This document shows, one piece after another, positions 39,375-48,155 of a stretch of 64,000 nt of DNA. The stretch lies in NCBI RefSeq assembly GCF_014637085.1, contig NZ_BMEU01000015.1, positions 49,120 to 113,119 on the forward strand. The letters are read 5' to 3'. Position numbers and translations under genes: made by a program. The DNA comes from Comamonas phosphati (lineage in GTDB: Bacteria > Pseudomonadota > Gammaproteobacteria > Burkholderiales > Burkholderiaceae_C). Under the pieces are notes generated by a model. It was not told where the DNA came from, ran no database searches, and worked only from the letters and a program-made list of their open reading frames with translations. Numbering within the stretch: the first letter of the stretch is position 1; every line of letters starts with the position of its first letter.

Positions 39375-40298
39375 TCAGTATCCTTTCTCCTGGTCCACCC
39401 GCCCTGTCACCGACTCGCCACGGCTGAGCGCCGCGACCTTGCCGACAATCTGCGCAATGCTGTCGCGGGCCAGGGTCCGCGCCGAAGTGTGGGGCGTGAG
39501 TATGATTTTCTCCTGCGTCCAGAACGCATGCCCGGCCGGCAGCGGCTCCTCGCGGAACACGTCCAGCATGGCGCCGCTGACATGGCCGGACTCGATCCGG
39601 GCGATGAGGTCGGCGTCCACCAGGTGGCCGCCGCGCCCCACGTTGATCACATAGGCACCCGGCTGCAGCAGGCCCAGCGTGCGCGCGTTGATGATGTTCT
39701 CGGTCTCGGCATGCAGGGGCAGCAGATTCACGAGAATGCGCGTGGACGACAGGAAGTCGTCGAACTGCTCCATGCCGCTAAAGCATGTCACGCCGTCCAG
39801 CTCGCGCGGCGTGCGGCTCCAGCCGTTGACCGTGTAGTCGAACGCCGTGAGCGCCTGGGCCACGCGTGCGCCCATCTTGCCCAGGCCCATGACGCCTACG
39901 GGATACTCGGCGCGCCTGGGATTGCGCTGCTGCTGCCACACGCCCCGGGCCATGTCGGCCTCGTAGGCGTCCAGCCCGCGAAAGAAGCGGATCACGGCCT
40001 GGCACACATACTCGGCCATCTGCACGGACATGCCGGCATCCTCGAGCCGGTAGACCGGCAGCGCGGCCGGGATGCGCAAAGGCAGCAGCGCATCCACGCC
40101 CGCGCCGATGTTGAACATGGCCTTGAGCCCGGCCGCCTGCTCGGCCATGAACTGCCGCGGCGGCGCCCACACCAGGGCGTAGTCCGCCTGGGGGGCACCG
40201 GGCGCCCAGATGCTCACCTCCGCGCCGGGCAGAGCGGCGCGCAAGCCTTCGAGCCAGGGCTCTGGCCAGGTATCGTCACAGCAAAAAGTGATTTTCAT
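39375..40298 (-). CDS. ghrA: Glyoxylate/hydroxypyruvate reductase A (D-2-hydroxyacid dehydrogenase)
   Basis: A 307-aa NAD(P)H-dependent reductase. The nucleotide-binding motif is GVMGLGKMGARVAQAL, the substrate Arg is in INVGRGGHLVD, the Glu/Asp region is LDVFREEPLPAGHAFW and the catalytic His is in LTPHTSA. The N-terminal pattern WAPGAPQADYALVW fits the GhrA subgroup. It reduces glyoxylate to glycolate or hydroxypyruvate to glycerate in the cytosol. Its place between leucine genes and the presence of aceK suggest handling of glyoxylate when growing on acetyl-CoA sources (inference). Confidence 0.88.
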   Translation of the reverse strand: MKITFCCDDTWPEPWLEGLRAALPGAEVSIWAPGAPQADYALVWAPPRQFMAEQAAGLKAMFNIGAGVDALLPLRIPAALPVYRLEDAGMSVQMAEYVCQAVIRFFRGLDAYEADMARGVWQQQRNPRRAEYPVGVMGLGKMGARVAQALTAFDYTVNGWSRTPRELDGVTCFSGMEQFDDFLSSTRILVNLLPLHAETENIINARTLGLLQPGAYVINVGRGGHLVDADLIARIESGHVSGAMLDVFREEPLPAGHAFWTQEKIILTPHTSARTLARDSIAQIVGKVAALSRGESVTGRVDQEKGY

Positions 40299-40474
40299 AA
40301 GGCGCGAGTTTAAAAGTGGTCCGTGAAATCCTGCAGCCCGGCAAGCACTGCAATCATCACGACAGCACTATCGAAAAAGAAGCTGCCGGCGCCTGTCTGC
40401 CATTGACCGTAGCGCATATCTACTCTCAAATCAGCCAACAGTCAGCGCAAGCCGCTCCTTTTTTGATAACTGCG

Positions 40475-42502
40475 CTACGCCGCCACTTCGATGCGCAGCA
40501 GCTCGGCACCTTCGGCCACCTGGTCGCCGGGGCCGTAGAGCAGCTCCACCACCACGCCGTCGCCGGGCGCGGCAATCGTGTGCTCCATCTTCATGGCCTC
40601 CATCACGGCCAGGGGCTGGCCCTTGCTCACGGTCTCGCCGGCCCTGACGGCGAAGGACACCACCTTGCCCGGCATGGGCGCCGTCAGGCGTCCGCCTTCG
40701 TGGCCGGTGTCGCCCGCGTGGGCCAGTTGGTCCACTTCGGTGATCTGCGCGCTGCCCGCCTCGGTGAAGACCGACAGCACATTGTCCTGGGCATGCACCA
40801 CGGCCACGGTGCGGCGGCCGTCCAGGTTCAGCTCCAGCCGGCCGTCGGGCAGGGCCCGCCACTGCAGCGCGATCTGGCTGCGCGCCGCGCCTTCGCCGAT
40901 CACCAGCTCGTCAGCATCGCCCGCGCGGCCGTAGGCCAGGGCGGCGTTGAAGTCCTCGCCGCGGTAGGTCCAGGCGTAGTTGCGCACATAGCGGCCCGCC
41001 ACGCGCCAGCCGTCGCGGTGGCTGAAGGGATCGGCGCCCTGCTGCGCCAGCTCCTGCCGCAGCTCATGGGCCAGGGCAGCAGCCACGGCCAGGTCGCGGC
41101 CCACGGGGTCCCGGCCGAACAGCGCATCGCGCTCGCGCTCGATCAGCGCGGTATCGAGCAAGGCATTGGAGAAGGCCTGGCTCTTCACCACCTGGCGCAG
41201 GAACTGCACATTGGTGGCCAGGCCCACGATATGGGTCTGGGCCAGCGCCGCATCGAGGCGCGCCAGCGCCTGGGCACGGTCGTCGCCACGCACGATGAGC
41301 TTGGCGATCATGGAGTCGTAGAACGGGCTGATCGCATCGCCCTCGCGCACGCCGTCGTCCACGCGCACCGTGCCGATCTCGAAGCTCGTGCACTGCGGCT
41401 TGCGGTAGACGGCCAGCGTGCCGGTGGCGGGCAGGAAATTGTTCTCGGGGTTCTCGGCGCAGATGCGCGCCTCGATGGCATGGCCAATGATGCGCAGCTC
41501 GTCCTGGCGCTTGGGCAAAGGTTTGCCGCTGGCCACCAGCAGTTGCCACTGCACCAGGTCCTCGCCCGTGATGGCCTCGGTCACCGGGTGCTCCACCTGC
41601 AGACGGGTGTTCATCTCCATGAAGTAGAACGTCATGGCTTCGGGCTGGTCATAGCCGCCGGGCTGCTCGACGATGAACTCCACCGTGCCCGCGCCCACAT
41701 AGCCGACGGCCTTGGCGGCGGCCACGGCCGCCTCGCCCATCTTCTGGCGCAGCGCGGGCGTCATGCCGGGCGCGGGCGCTTCCTCGAGCACCTTCTGGTG
41801 GCGGCGCTGCACCGAGCAGTCGCGCTCGAACAAGTAGACGCAGTGGCCCTGCGTGTCACCGAACACCTGGATCTCGATATGGCGCGGGCGCAGCACGTAT
41901 TTCTCGATCAGCACCGCATCGTTGCCGAAGCTGTTGATGGCCTCGCGCTGGCAGCTGGCCAGGGCCGCCGCGAAGTCCTCGCTCTTTTCCACCAGGCGCA
42001 TGCCCTTGCCGCCGCCGCCCGCGCTGGCCTTGATCAGCACCGGGTAGCCGATACGGTCGGCCTCGCGCTGCAGCAGCGCCGGGTCCTGGTCGTGGCCGTG
42101 GTAGCCGGGCACCAGCGGCACGCCGGCCTTTTCCATCAGCTGCTTGGACTCGGCCTTCAGACCCATGGCGCGGATGGCCGTCGCGGGCGGGCCGATGAAG
42201 ACCAGGCCTGCCGCGGCGCAGGCCTTGGCGAAGTCCTCGTTCTCGGAGAGAAAGCCGTAGCCCGGGTGCACGGCCTCGGCGCCCGTGGCCTTGGCGGCCT
42301 CCAGGATACGCTCCCAGCGCAGATAGCTGTCCTTGGGCGCGCTGCCGCCGATGTGCACGGCCTCGTCGCAGGCCGCCACATGCTTGGCCCGGGCGTCGGC
42401 GTCCGAGTACACGGCCACGGTCTTCACGCCCATGCGGCGCGCCGTCGCGGCCACGCGGCAGGCGATTTCACCGCGGTTTGCGATCAGGATTTTCTTAAAC
42501 AT
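40475..42502 (-). CDS. mccA: 3-methylcrotonyl-CoA carboxylase, biotin-carrying alpha subunit
   Basis: A 675-aa protein: biotin carboxylase (1-450; KILIANRGEIACRV, ATP-grasp KASAGGGGKGMRLV, MEMNTRLQVEHPVTE), the MCC-specific BT linker, and a C-terminal biotinyl domain with VMEAMKMEH. It carboxylates biotin with bicarbonate and ATP, serving MccB. The pairing with mccB, liuC and ivd favours methylcrotonyl-CoA over acetyl- or propionyl-CoA as substrate. ATG 42502 has GGAG nine to twelve bases upstream. This start region is the first of three copies created by a 124-bp tandem duplication (42471-42750). Confidence 0.94.
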   Translation of the reverse strand: MFKKILIANRGEIACRVAATARRMGVKTVAVYSDADARAKHVAACDEAVHIGGSAPKDSYLRWERILEAAKATGAEAVHPGYGFLSENEDFAKACAAAGLVFIGPPATAIRAMGLKAESKQLMEKAGVPLVPGYHGHDQDPALLQREADRIGYPVLIKASAGGGGKGMRLVEKSEDFAAALASCQREAINSFGNDAVLIEKYVLRPRHIEIQVFGDTQGHCVYLFERDCSVQRRHQKVLEEAPAPGMTPALRQKMGEAAVAAAKAVGYVGAGTVEFIVEQPGGYDQPEAMTFYFMEMNTRLQVEHPVTEAITGEDLVQWQLLVASGKPLPKRQDELRIIGHAIEARICAENPENNFLPATGTLAVYRKPQCTSFEIGTVRVDDGVREGDAISPFYDSMIAKLIVRGDDRAQALARLDAALAQTHIVGLATNVQFLRQVVKSQAFSNALLDTALIERERDALFGRDPVGRDLAVAAALAHELRQELAQQGADPFSHRDGWRVAGRYVRNYAWTYRGEDFNAALAYGRAGDADELVIGEGAARSQIALQWRALPDGRLELNLDGRRTVAVVHAQDNVLSVFTEAGSAQITEVDQLAHAGDTGHEGGRLTAPMPGKVVSFAVRAGETVSKGQPLAVMEAMKMEHTIAAPGDGVVVELLYGPGDQVAEGAELLRIEVAA

Positions 42503-42626
42503 GGGTTATCTCCGCGGTGAAACCGCCTTGGCCTGCTTCGCAGACCTGGCAATTTGCCTGCAATGCAGGCGCTGCGCCGCTACGCGGCTGGTCGCCGCGG
42601 TTTGCGATCAGGATTTTCTTAAACAT
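42495..42626 (-). CDS. Leader ORF 2 upstream of mccA (repeat-generated)
   Basis: This has the same 43-codon design as leader ORF 1, with ITHV instead of VTHV at its end. Its TAA (42497-42495) lies just past the true mccA ATG (42502), so ribosomes finishing it could reinitiate on mccA. A GGAGG site precedes ATG 42626. Confidence 0.55.
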   Translation of the reverse strand: MFKKILIANRGDQPRSGAAPALQANCQVCEAGQGGFTAEITHV

Positions 42627-42750
42627 GGGTTACCTCCGCGGTGAAACCGCCTTGGCCTGCTTCGCAGACCTGGCAATTTGCCTGCAATGCAGGCGCTGCG
42701 CCGCTACGCGGCTGGTCTCCGCGGTTTGCGATCAGGATTTTCTTGAACAT
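42619..42750 (-). CDS. Leader ORF 1 upstream of mccA (repeat-generated)
   Basis: 43 codons from ATG 42750: MFKKILIANRGD then QPRSGAAPALQANCQVCEAG and QGGFTAEVTHV, stop TAA at 42621-42619. The stop lies 3-7 nt beyond the ATG of leader ORF 2 (42626), an arrangement typical of translational coupling. The peptide itself is probably not functional. It exists only because the mccA start is duplicated with a non-multiple-of-three period. Confidence 0.55.
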   Translation of the reverse strand: MFKKILIANRGDQPRSGAAPALQANCQVCEAGQGGFTAEVTHV

Positions 42751-42810
42751 ATCGTCTCCAGAATTTCAGGTCTTATTGGCAGCAAGCGTTTATGAATCAA
42801 TCGCTGGCAG

Positions 42811-43554
42811 CTATGTTTTTTGCAATGAGCCCGTGCCGCCGCGCAACCGGCGCAGCGCAGCCTTGAGAAAGCGCCACAGCGCCCAGATCACCAGCCACAT
42901 CACCAGCACCACCACGAGCAGCGCGGCCGCGAACACCAGCGGATTGGTCAAGGCCAGCCAGATGGCGCCCACCGAAACCGTGTCTTCGGCCAGGCTGGCC
43001 CCCAGGTTGGAGAACGGCTCTGGCGAGGTATTGATGAGCGCGCGTGTCGTGGTCTTGGCGGCCTGGCTGGTGGCGGCCAGCGTGCCGCCCATCAGGGCCG
43101 CGGCCATGGCCATGGTGCTGTTGTCGGCACCGAAGACGGCCGCCGCCAGGGCCGCGCCCGCAGGAATGCGCAGCACGCTCTGGAACAGGTCCCACACCGA
43201 ATCGACCACGGGAATCTTGTCCGCGAAGAACTCCACGAACAGCAGGCCGCCGCTGATGACCAGCACCAGCGGATGCGCCAGCACATGCAGACCGCCCGGC
43301 AGGGGCATGGCGCCGGTGACACCCAGCATGCCGACCACGAACACCACGGCATACAGGCGCAGGCCGCTGGCCCAGCCCAGGGCCGCCGCCAGCGCCAGCA
43401 AGGCGCCCATGTCCATCTGGCCCGCCGCCTGCCCCAATCTGCCGGCGGCATCGCCCAGGCTGTCCGCAGCCTGGCCTACGGCCTGGGCCGTATCCGGGTC
43501 CACATGCAGGCCGATGGTGTGCAACCAGCGGATGAAGCCTTGCCAGAGGTCCAT
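42811..43554 (-). CDS. DUF4126 membrane protein
   Basis: A 247-aa protein. An N-terminal amphipathic region (GQAADSLGDAAGRLGQAAGQ) precedes about five helices (LLALAAALGWASGLRLYAVV, FVVGMLGVTGAMPLPGG, AGAALAAAVFGADNSTMAMA, NPLVFAAALLVVVLVMWLVI). The ASGLRLYAVVFVVGMLG stretch is DUF4126-like. Its function is unknown. It sits 26 bp after liuC and before mccA, within the leucine operon. ATG 43554 is used; an in-frame TTG is at 43563. Confidence 0.8.
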   Translation of the reverse strand: MDLWQGFIRWLHTIGLHVDPDTAQAVGQAADSLGDAAGRLGQAAGQMDMGALLALAAALGWASGLRLYAVVFVVGMLGVTGAMPLPGGLHVLAHPLVLVISGGLLFVEFFADKIPVVDSVWDLFQSVLRIPAGAALAAAVFGADNSTMAMAAALMGGTLAATSQAAKTTTRALINTSPEPFSNLGASLAEDTVSVGAIWLALTNPLVFAAALLVVVLVMWLVIWALWRFLKAALRRLRGGTGSLQKT

Positions 43555-43580
43555 GGTGTTCAATGCCTTGTGCCAGTTTC

Positions 43581-44372
43581 TCAGCCGGGCAGCCAGTTCG
43601 GTTTACGTTTATTGAGGAAGGCTTGCACGCCCTCCTTGCCTTCGCTGCTGGCGCGAATGTCGGCAATGCCTTCCACCGTCGCGGCGATCAGCTGCTCGTT
43701 GATCTCGCGCTCGGCCACGTCGATCACCAGCCGCTTGCAGGCGCGCACGGCCTCGGGGCCGGCGGCGAGCAGGTTCTTGAGCCAGCCGTCCACCACGGTG
43801 TCGAGCTGCCCGGCCGGCACCACCTCATGCACAAAACCTGTGCGATGGGCCTCGGCCGCCGAGAAACGCTCGCCCGTGAGGAAGTAGCGGTGCGCGGCAC
43901 GCGGCCCCATGGCGCGGATCACATAGGGGCTGATGGTGGCCGGGATCAGGCCGATCTTCACCTCCGACAGGCAAAAGCCCGCGGTGTCGGCCGCCACGGC
44001 CATGTCGCAGCAGGCCACCAGGCCCATGCCGCCCGCATAGACATCGCCCTGCACGCGCGCGATGGTGGGCTTGGGGCATTCGTAGATGGTGCGCAGCATC
44101 TCGGCCAGCAGGCCGGCGTCGTCGCGGTTCTCGTCGCGCGAATACTCGGCCATGCGGCGCATCCAGTTGAGGTTGGCGCCCGCGCAGAAGGCCGGGCCTT
44201 CGGCCGCCAGCACCACGGCGCGCACGTCGGGCCGCGCGCCGGCCGCGGCAAAGGCCGCCGTGATCTCGGCGATCACCACGTCGCTGAAGGCGTTGCGGAT
44301 CTCGGGCTGGGTCAGCGTGATGCTGGCCACGCCGCCGTCCACCTTCAAAGTCAGAGCCGTGAAATTCATCAT
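43581..44372 (-). CDS. liuC: Enoyl-CoA hydratase family, probable methylglutaconyl-CoA hydratase
   Basis: A 263-aa crotonase-fold protein. Oxyanion-hole stretches are PAFCAGANLNWMRRMAEYSR and VQGDVYAGGMGLVACCDMAV, and the acid/base region is FCLSEVKIGLIPATISPYVI. The latter form (AT-IS-YVI) is typical of the methylglutaconyl-CoA hydratases grouped with MccAB. It hydrates 3-methylglutaconyl-CoA to HMG-CoA. The operon order mccB-liuC-DUF4126-mccA supports this. The function is inferred from context plus family. Confidence 0.88.
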   Translation of the reverse strand: MMNFTALTLKVDGGVASITLTQPEIRNAFSDVVIAEITAAFAAAGARPDVRAVVLAAEGPAFCAGANLNWMRRMAEYSRDENRDDAGLLAEMLRTIYECPKPTIARVQGDVYAGGMGLVACCDMAVAADTAGFCLSEVKIGLIPATISPYVIRAMGPRAAHRYFLTGERFSAAEAHRTGFVHEVVPAGQLDTVVDGWLKNLLAAGPEAVRACKRLVIDVAEREINEQLIAATVEGIADIRASSEGKEGVQAFLNKRKPNWLPG

Positions 44373-44425
44373 TGCTGGTCTCCCTGTTTTTCCCCTTGTG
44401 TCGCCATCGTTTCGCGGCAGCCGCG

Positions 44426-44490
44426 CCTATTGCATGAGCCTATTGCATGAGCCTATTGCATGAGCCTATTGCATGAGCCTATTGCGTGGG
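44426..44490. repeat. 13-bp tandem repeat, five units
   Basis: CCTATTGCATGAG occurs four times exactly (44426-44477), then once as CCTATTGCGTGGG (44478-44490). It lies directly after the mccB stop (44492) and before liuC. The unit contains a TAG on the minus strand. Confidence 0.95.
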
Positions 44491-44491
44491 C

Positions 44492-46099
44492 CTACATGCG
44501 GAACACGCCGAAGCGCGTGTCCTCGATCGGTGCGTTGCGCGATGCGGACAGGCCCAGGGCCAGCACGCGGCGCGTGTCGGCCGGGTCGATGACGCCATCG
44601 TCCCACAGCCTTGCCGTGGCGTAGTAGGGGTGGCCCTGATCCTCGTACTGCTGGCGGATGGGCGCCTTGAAGGCATCCTCCTCCACCGCCGACCACTGGC
44701 CGCCCCTGGCCTCGATGCCGTCGCGCTTGACGGTGGCCAGCACGCTGGCCGCCTGTTCGCCGCCCATCACGGAGATGCGTGCGTTGGGCCACATCCACAA
44801 AAAGCGGGGGCTGTACGCGCGACCGCACATGCCATAGTTGCCGGCGCCGAAGCTGCCGCCGATGATGATGGTGAACTTCGGAACACTCGCCGTGGCCACG
44901 GCCGTGACCAGCTTGGCGCCGTGGCGCGCAATGCCTTCGTTCTCGTACTTGCGGCCCACCATGAAGCCCGTGATGTTCTGCAGGAACACCAGCGGCACCT
45001 TGCGCTGGCAGCACAGCTCGATGAAATGCGCGCCCTTGACGGCCGATTCGGAGAACAGAATGCCGTTGTTGGCGATGATGCCGACCTGCATGCCCTCGAT
45101 GCGCGCGAAGCCGCAGACCAGGGTGCTGCCGAAGCGCGCCTTGAATTCGTCGAAGCGGCTGCCGTCCACCACGCGCGCGATGATTTCGCGCACGTCGAAA
45201 GGCTTGCGCGTGTCCACGGGAATCACGCCATAGAGCTCGCTGCTAGCGAAAAGAGGAGCTTGCGGCGCAGCATCGGCCTCGTTTCTGGCCTTGCTGCGGT
45301 TCAGGTTGGCCACCGACTGGCGCGCCAGCGCTATCGCATGCAGATCGTTCTCGGCCAGGTGATCGGCCACGCCCGACAGGCGCGTGTGCACGTCGCCGCC
45401 GCCCAGGTCCTCGGCGCTCACCACCTCGCCCGTGGCGGCCTTCACCAGCGGCGGGCCGCCCAGGAAGATGGTGCCCTGGTTCTTGACGATGATGGATTCG
45501 TCGCTCATGGCCGGCACATAGGCGCCGCCGGCCGTGCACGAACCCATGACCACGGCGATCTGGGCCAGCCCCTGGGCGCTCATATTGGCCTGGTTGTAGA
45601 AGATGCGGCCGAAGTGCTCGCGGTCCGGGAAGACCTCGTCCTGGTTGGGCAGGTTGGCGCCGCCCGAATCCACCAGATAGATGCAGGGCAGGCGGTTCTG
45701 CGCCGCGATCTCCTGGGCACGCAAATGCTTCTTCACCGTCATCGGATAGTAGGTGCCGCCCTTCACCGTGGCATCGTTGCACACGATCATGCAGTCCACG
45801 CCGCTGACCCGGCCGATGCCGGCGATCAAGCCCGCGCCCGGCGCATCGTTGCCGTACATGTTGTAGGCGGCCAGCGGCGAGAGCTCGAGAAGCGGCGTGC
45901 CCGGATCGAGCAGGCGCTGCACGCGCTCGCGCGGCAGCAGCTTGCCGCGCGCCACATGCTTGGCGCGGGCCGACTCATGGCCGCCCAAGGCCGTCTGCTC
46001 GCAACGCGCGCGCAGGTCGTCGACCAGGGCCTGCATGGCGGCCGCGTTGGCCAAGAAATCCGCCGAACGCGGATTCAGTTGTGTCTCCAGAATGCTCAT
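44492..46099 (-). CDS. mccB: 3-methylcrotonyl-CoA carboxylase, carboxyltransferase beta subunit
   Basis: A 535-aa two-lobed carboxyltransferase. The N-lobe has [19 protein letters not shown] and [20 protein letters not shown], the latter specific to MccB; the C-lobe has [20 protein letters not shown] and [20 protein letters not shown]. It transfers CO2 from biotin on MccA to 3-methylcrotonyl-CoA. It is first of the mccB-liuC-DUF4126-mccA string. The stop is followed at once by the 13-bp tandem repeats. Confidence 0.94.
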   Translation of the reverse strand: MSILETQLNPRSADFLANAAAMQALVDDLRARCEQTALGGHESARAKHVARGKLLPRERVQRLLDPGTPLLELSPLAAYNMYGNDAPGAGLIAGIGRVSGVDCMIVCNDATVKGGTYYPMTVKKHLRAQEIAAQNRLPCIYLVDSGGANLPNQDEVFPDREHFGRIFYNQANMSAQGLAQIAVVMGSCTAGGAYVPAMSDESIIVKNQGTIFLGGPPLVKAATGEVVSAEDLGGGDVHTRLSGVADHLAENDLHAIALARQSVANLNRSKARNEADAAPQAPLFASSELYGVIPVDTRKPFDVREIIARVVDGSRFDEFKARFGSTLVCGFARIEGMQVGIIANNGILFSESAVKGAHFIELCCQRKVPLVFLQNITGFMVGRKYENEGIARHGAKLVTAVATASVPKFTIIIGGSFGAGNYGMCGRAYSPRFLWMWPNARISVMGGEQAASVLATVKRDGIEARGGQWSAVEEDAFKAPIRQQYEDQGHPYYATARLWDDGVIDPADTRRVLALGLSASRNAPIEDTRFGVFRM

Positions 46100-46120
46100 T
46101 GCTCGCCTTTAAAAATGGTT

Positions 46121-46198
46121 ACCCCTGAGCCGCCTCGCGTCTTCCCCCAAGGGGGACGACACCTTCGGTGCGGGGCGGCCCTTCCTCGGTGTCCCTCG
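46121..46198 (-). repeat. Repeat family A, copy 5
   Basis: ACCCCTGAGCCGCCTCGCG then TTCCCCCAAGGGGGACGACA and GTGCGGGGCGGCCCTTCCTC. This is the one copy whose CTGAGG end faces a gene start (mccB, 46099) rather than a stop. Confidence 0.8.
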
Positions 46199-46320
46199 CT
46201 TGACGCGCGCCAGGTTCCGGGGGGTGTGACCGGTACTTCTGCTGTTGATAACTGATATGAGAGCTTGGTTTTTTTCTTGCCCAGACACAGTGCTGCAACG
46301 GCTGTTGAAGACAATGCCGC

Positions 46321-48051
46321 ATGCACGCTGTTGAAACCGTCCTGCTTGTCCTGCTGCTGGGAGCGCTGACCGGCATTGTGGCCCGCTATGTACGCGCGAT
46401 TCCCCTGCCCCTGATACAGATCGCGCTGGGTGCGCTGATCGCCTGGCCCCAGGCCGGATTGCATATCGCCTTCGATCCCGAGCTGTTCCTGTTGCTGTTC
46501 ATCCCGCCGCTGCTGTTCGCCGACGGCTGGCGCATTCCCAAGCGTGAATTCTTTGCCCTGGCACGGCCCATTCTGCTGCTGGCCCTGGGCCTGGTGCTGT
46601 TCACGGTACTGGGCCTGGGCTATCTGATCCATTGGATGATTCCCGAGATTCCCCTGACCGTGGCCTTTGCGCTGGCGGCCGTGGTCTCGCCCACCGATGC
46701 CGTGGCCGTCTCGGCCATCACGCGCAACCTGGGCATGCCCGAGAAGACCATGCACATCCTCGAAGGCGAATCGCTGCTCAACGACGCCTCGGGCCTGGTG
46801 GCGCTGAAGTTCAGCATTGCCGCCACGCTGACCGGTCTGTTCTCGTGGACCGAGGTGGCCAAGGAGTTCACCTGGATGGCCGTGGGCGGCTTGGGGCTGG
46901 GCGCGCTGATCGGCTGGGGCTTCAGCCATGCGCGCGGCACCATCACGCGCCGCCTGGGCGACGTGGCTGCCACGCAGATGGTGCTGCTGCTGGTGCTGCT
47001 GCCGTTCGCGGCCTATATCGTGGGCGAGAAGATCGGCGTCTCGGGCATTCTGTCGGCCGTGGCTGCCGGCATCGCCACCAACTTCGGCGATCTGGAGCGC
47101 AGCAGCTACATCAGCGAGCGGCTGCAGACGACCGGCACCTGGAGCATGGTGGAAGCGGCCTTCAACGGCGCCATCTTCCTGCTGCTGGGCCTGCAGCTGC
47201 CGTCCATCATCGGCGTGCCGCTGCACCAGGCCGGCCACGACTGGTGGATTCTGGTCGGCTACGTGGCCGCCATTTCCTTCGGCCTGCTGCTGCTGCGCTG
47301 GATCTGGCTGACGCTCGGTGTGCACAGCAGCCTGATGCGCGCCCACCACCAGGGCAGGATGGCCGAGCGCCCTTCGCCGCTGCTGAACCTGGCCACCACC
47401 ATGGCCGGCATCCGCGGCGCGGTCACGCTGGCCGGCGCGCTGTCCGTGCCCATGGTGCTGAACGACGGCCAGCCGTTTCCGGCACGCGACATGCTGGTCT
47501 TCCTGGCCACGGGCACGATTCTGTTCACGCTGATCCTGGGCTCGGTCGGCCTGCCCATCATCCTGCGCCATCTGCCGCCCACGGAGGAATCGCCCACGCT
47601 GCGCGAGGAGCGTCTGGCCCGCGAGCAGGCCTGCATGGCCGCCATATCCCGGCTCACGCTCACCGAGGAGGAGCTGCAGCACCGCGCCCCCGAGTGGATT
47701 GCCATGCGCCAGGAAGTCAACGGCCACCTGACCCAGGAGTACCGCAACCGTATCCAGTTGCTGGATGACGGCAGCGGTACGGTGTCGAGCATCGAGGCCC
47801 AGCGCGAGACGCCCGAGGTGGTGCGCCAGCGCAAGCTGCGCTATGTGCTGGAGATCGAGACCCGGCTGGAATGCATCCACGCCGAGCGCGACTTCTACTA
47901 CCAGGAGCGGCAGGCCCACCGCATCAACGACGAGTCGCTGCGCAGCCTGGTCAGCGAACTGGACCTGCAGGAAATCGCCACGCGCAAGCGCCTGGCCGTG
48001 GCCCTGCGCGCGGCCGGACTGCCGGGCAAGGACAGCGGCGGCCACCACTAG
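46321..48051 (+). CDS. Na+/H+ antiporter, CPA1 (NhaP) family
   Basis: A 576-aa protein with about 12 helices and a 150-residue cytosolic tail. Diagnostic stretches are FIPPLLFADGWRI, ALAAVVSPTDAVAVSAI, the ion-site LEGESLLNDASGLVAL and TTMAGIRGAVTLAGALSVPM. It exchanges Na+ (or K+) for protons at the inner membrane. The charged tail (RLECIHAERDFYYQERQAHR) is probably regulatory. It is convergent with the acyl-CoA ligase, with a family A repeat between them. Confidence 0.9.
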   Translation: MHAVETVLLVLLLGALTGIVARYVRAIPLPLIQIALGALIAWPQAGLHIAFDPELFLLLFIPPLLFADGWRIPKREFFALARPILLLALGLVLFTVLGLGYLIHWMIPEIPLTVAFALAAVVSPTDAVAVSAITRNLGMPEKTMHILEGESLLNDASGLVALKFSIAATLTGLFSWTEVAKEFTWMAVGGLGLGALIGWGFSHARGTITRRLGDVAATQMVLLLVLLPFAAYIVGEKIGVSGILSAVAAGIATNFGDLERSSYISERLQTTGTWSMVEAAFNGAIFLLLGLQLPSIIGVPLHQAGHDWWILVGYVAAISFGLLLLRWIWLTLGVHSSLMRAHHQGRMAERPSPLLNLATTMAGIRGAVTLAGALSVPMVLNDGQPFPARDMLVFLATGTILFTLILGSVGLPIILRHLPPTEESPTLREERLAREQACMAAISRLTLTEEELQHRAPEWIAMRQEVNGHLTQEYRNRIQLLDDGSGTVSSIEAQRETPEVVRQRKLRYVLEIETRLECIHAERDFYYQERQAHRINDESLRSLVSELDLQEIATRKRLAVALRAAGLPGKDSGGHH

Positions 48052-48062
48052 GCTGCCCGAAT

Positions 48063-48146
48063 CCAGGCCGGGGACGCCGAGCAGGAGCCGCCCCGCACCG
48101 AAGGTGTCGTCCCCCTTGGGGGAAGCTGCGCAGCAGCTCAGGGGGT
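48063..48146 (+). repeat. Repeat family A, copy 6
   Basis: GGGGACGCCGAGCAGGAGCC then CCGCCCCGCACCG, GTCCCCCTTGGGGGAAGC and TGCGCAGCAGCTCAGGGGG. It ends 9 bp from the acyl-CoA ligase stop (48156, minus). Confidence 0.8.
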
Positions 48147-48155
48147 AGTCCATCT

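Larger units (their letters stand above)
42471..42750. repeat. 124-bp tandem repeat (2.25 copies) over the mccA start
   Basis: Units start at 42471, 42595 and 42719 (CCGCGGTTTGCGATCAGGAT). Each holds the first ten mccA codons, the start codon and a GGAG site. Two full copies differ at only a few positions (TTATC/TTACC; GTCGCC/GTCTCC). The third is partial, ending at ATG 42750, which has its own GGAG (CTGGAGACGATATG). Each unit also carries the palindrome GCCTGCAATGCAGGC. Confidence 0.95.

Noticed and set aside
40316-42520. 734-codon plus-strand frame over mccA
   Set aside because: Antisense shadow; MccA on the minus strand has complete biotin carboxylase and biotinyl motifs.
42471-42750. Possible CRISPR-like array
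   Set aside because: The 124-bp units are contiguous duplications of the mccA start without spacers, and no cas genes are present.
44426-44490. Possible CRISPR or iteron origin
   Set aside because: 13-bp units are back to back with no spacers and no replication gene nearby.
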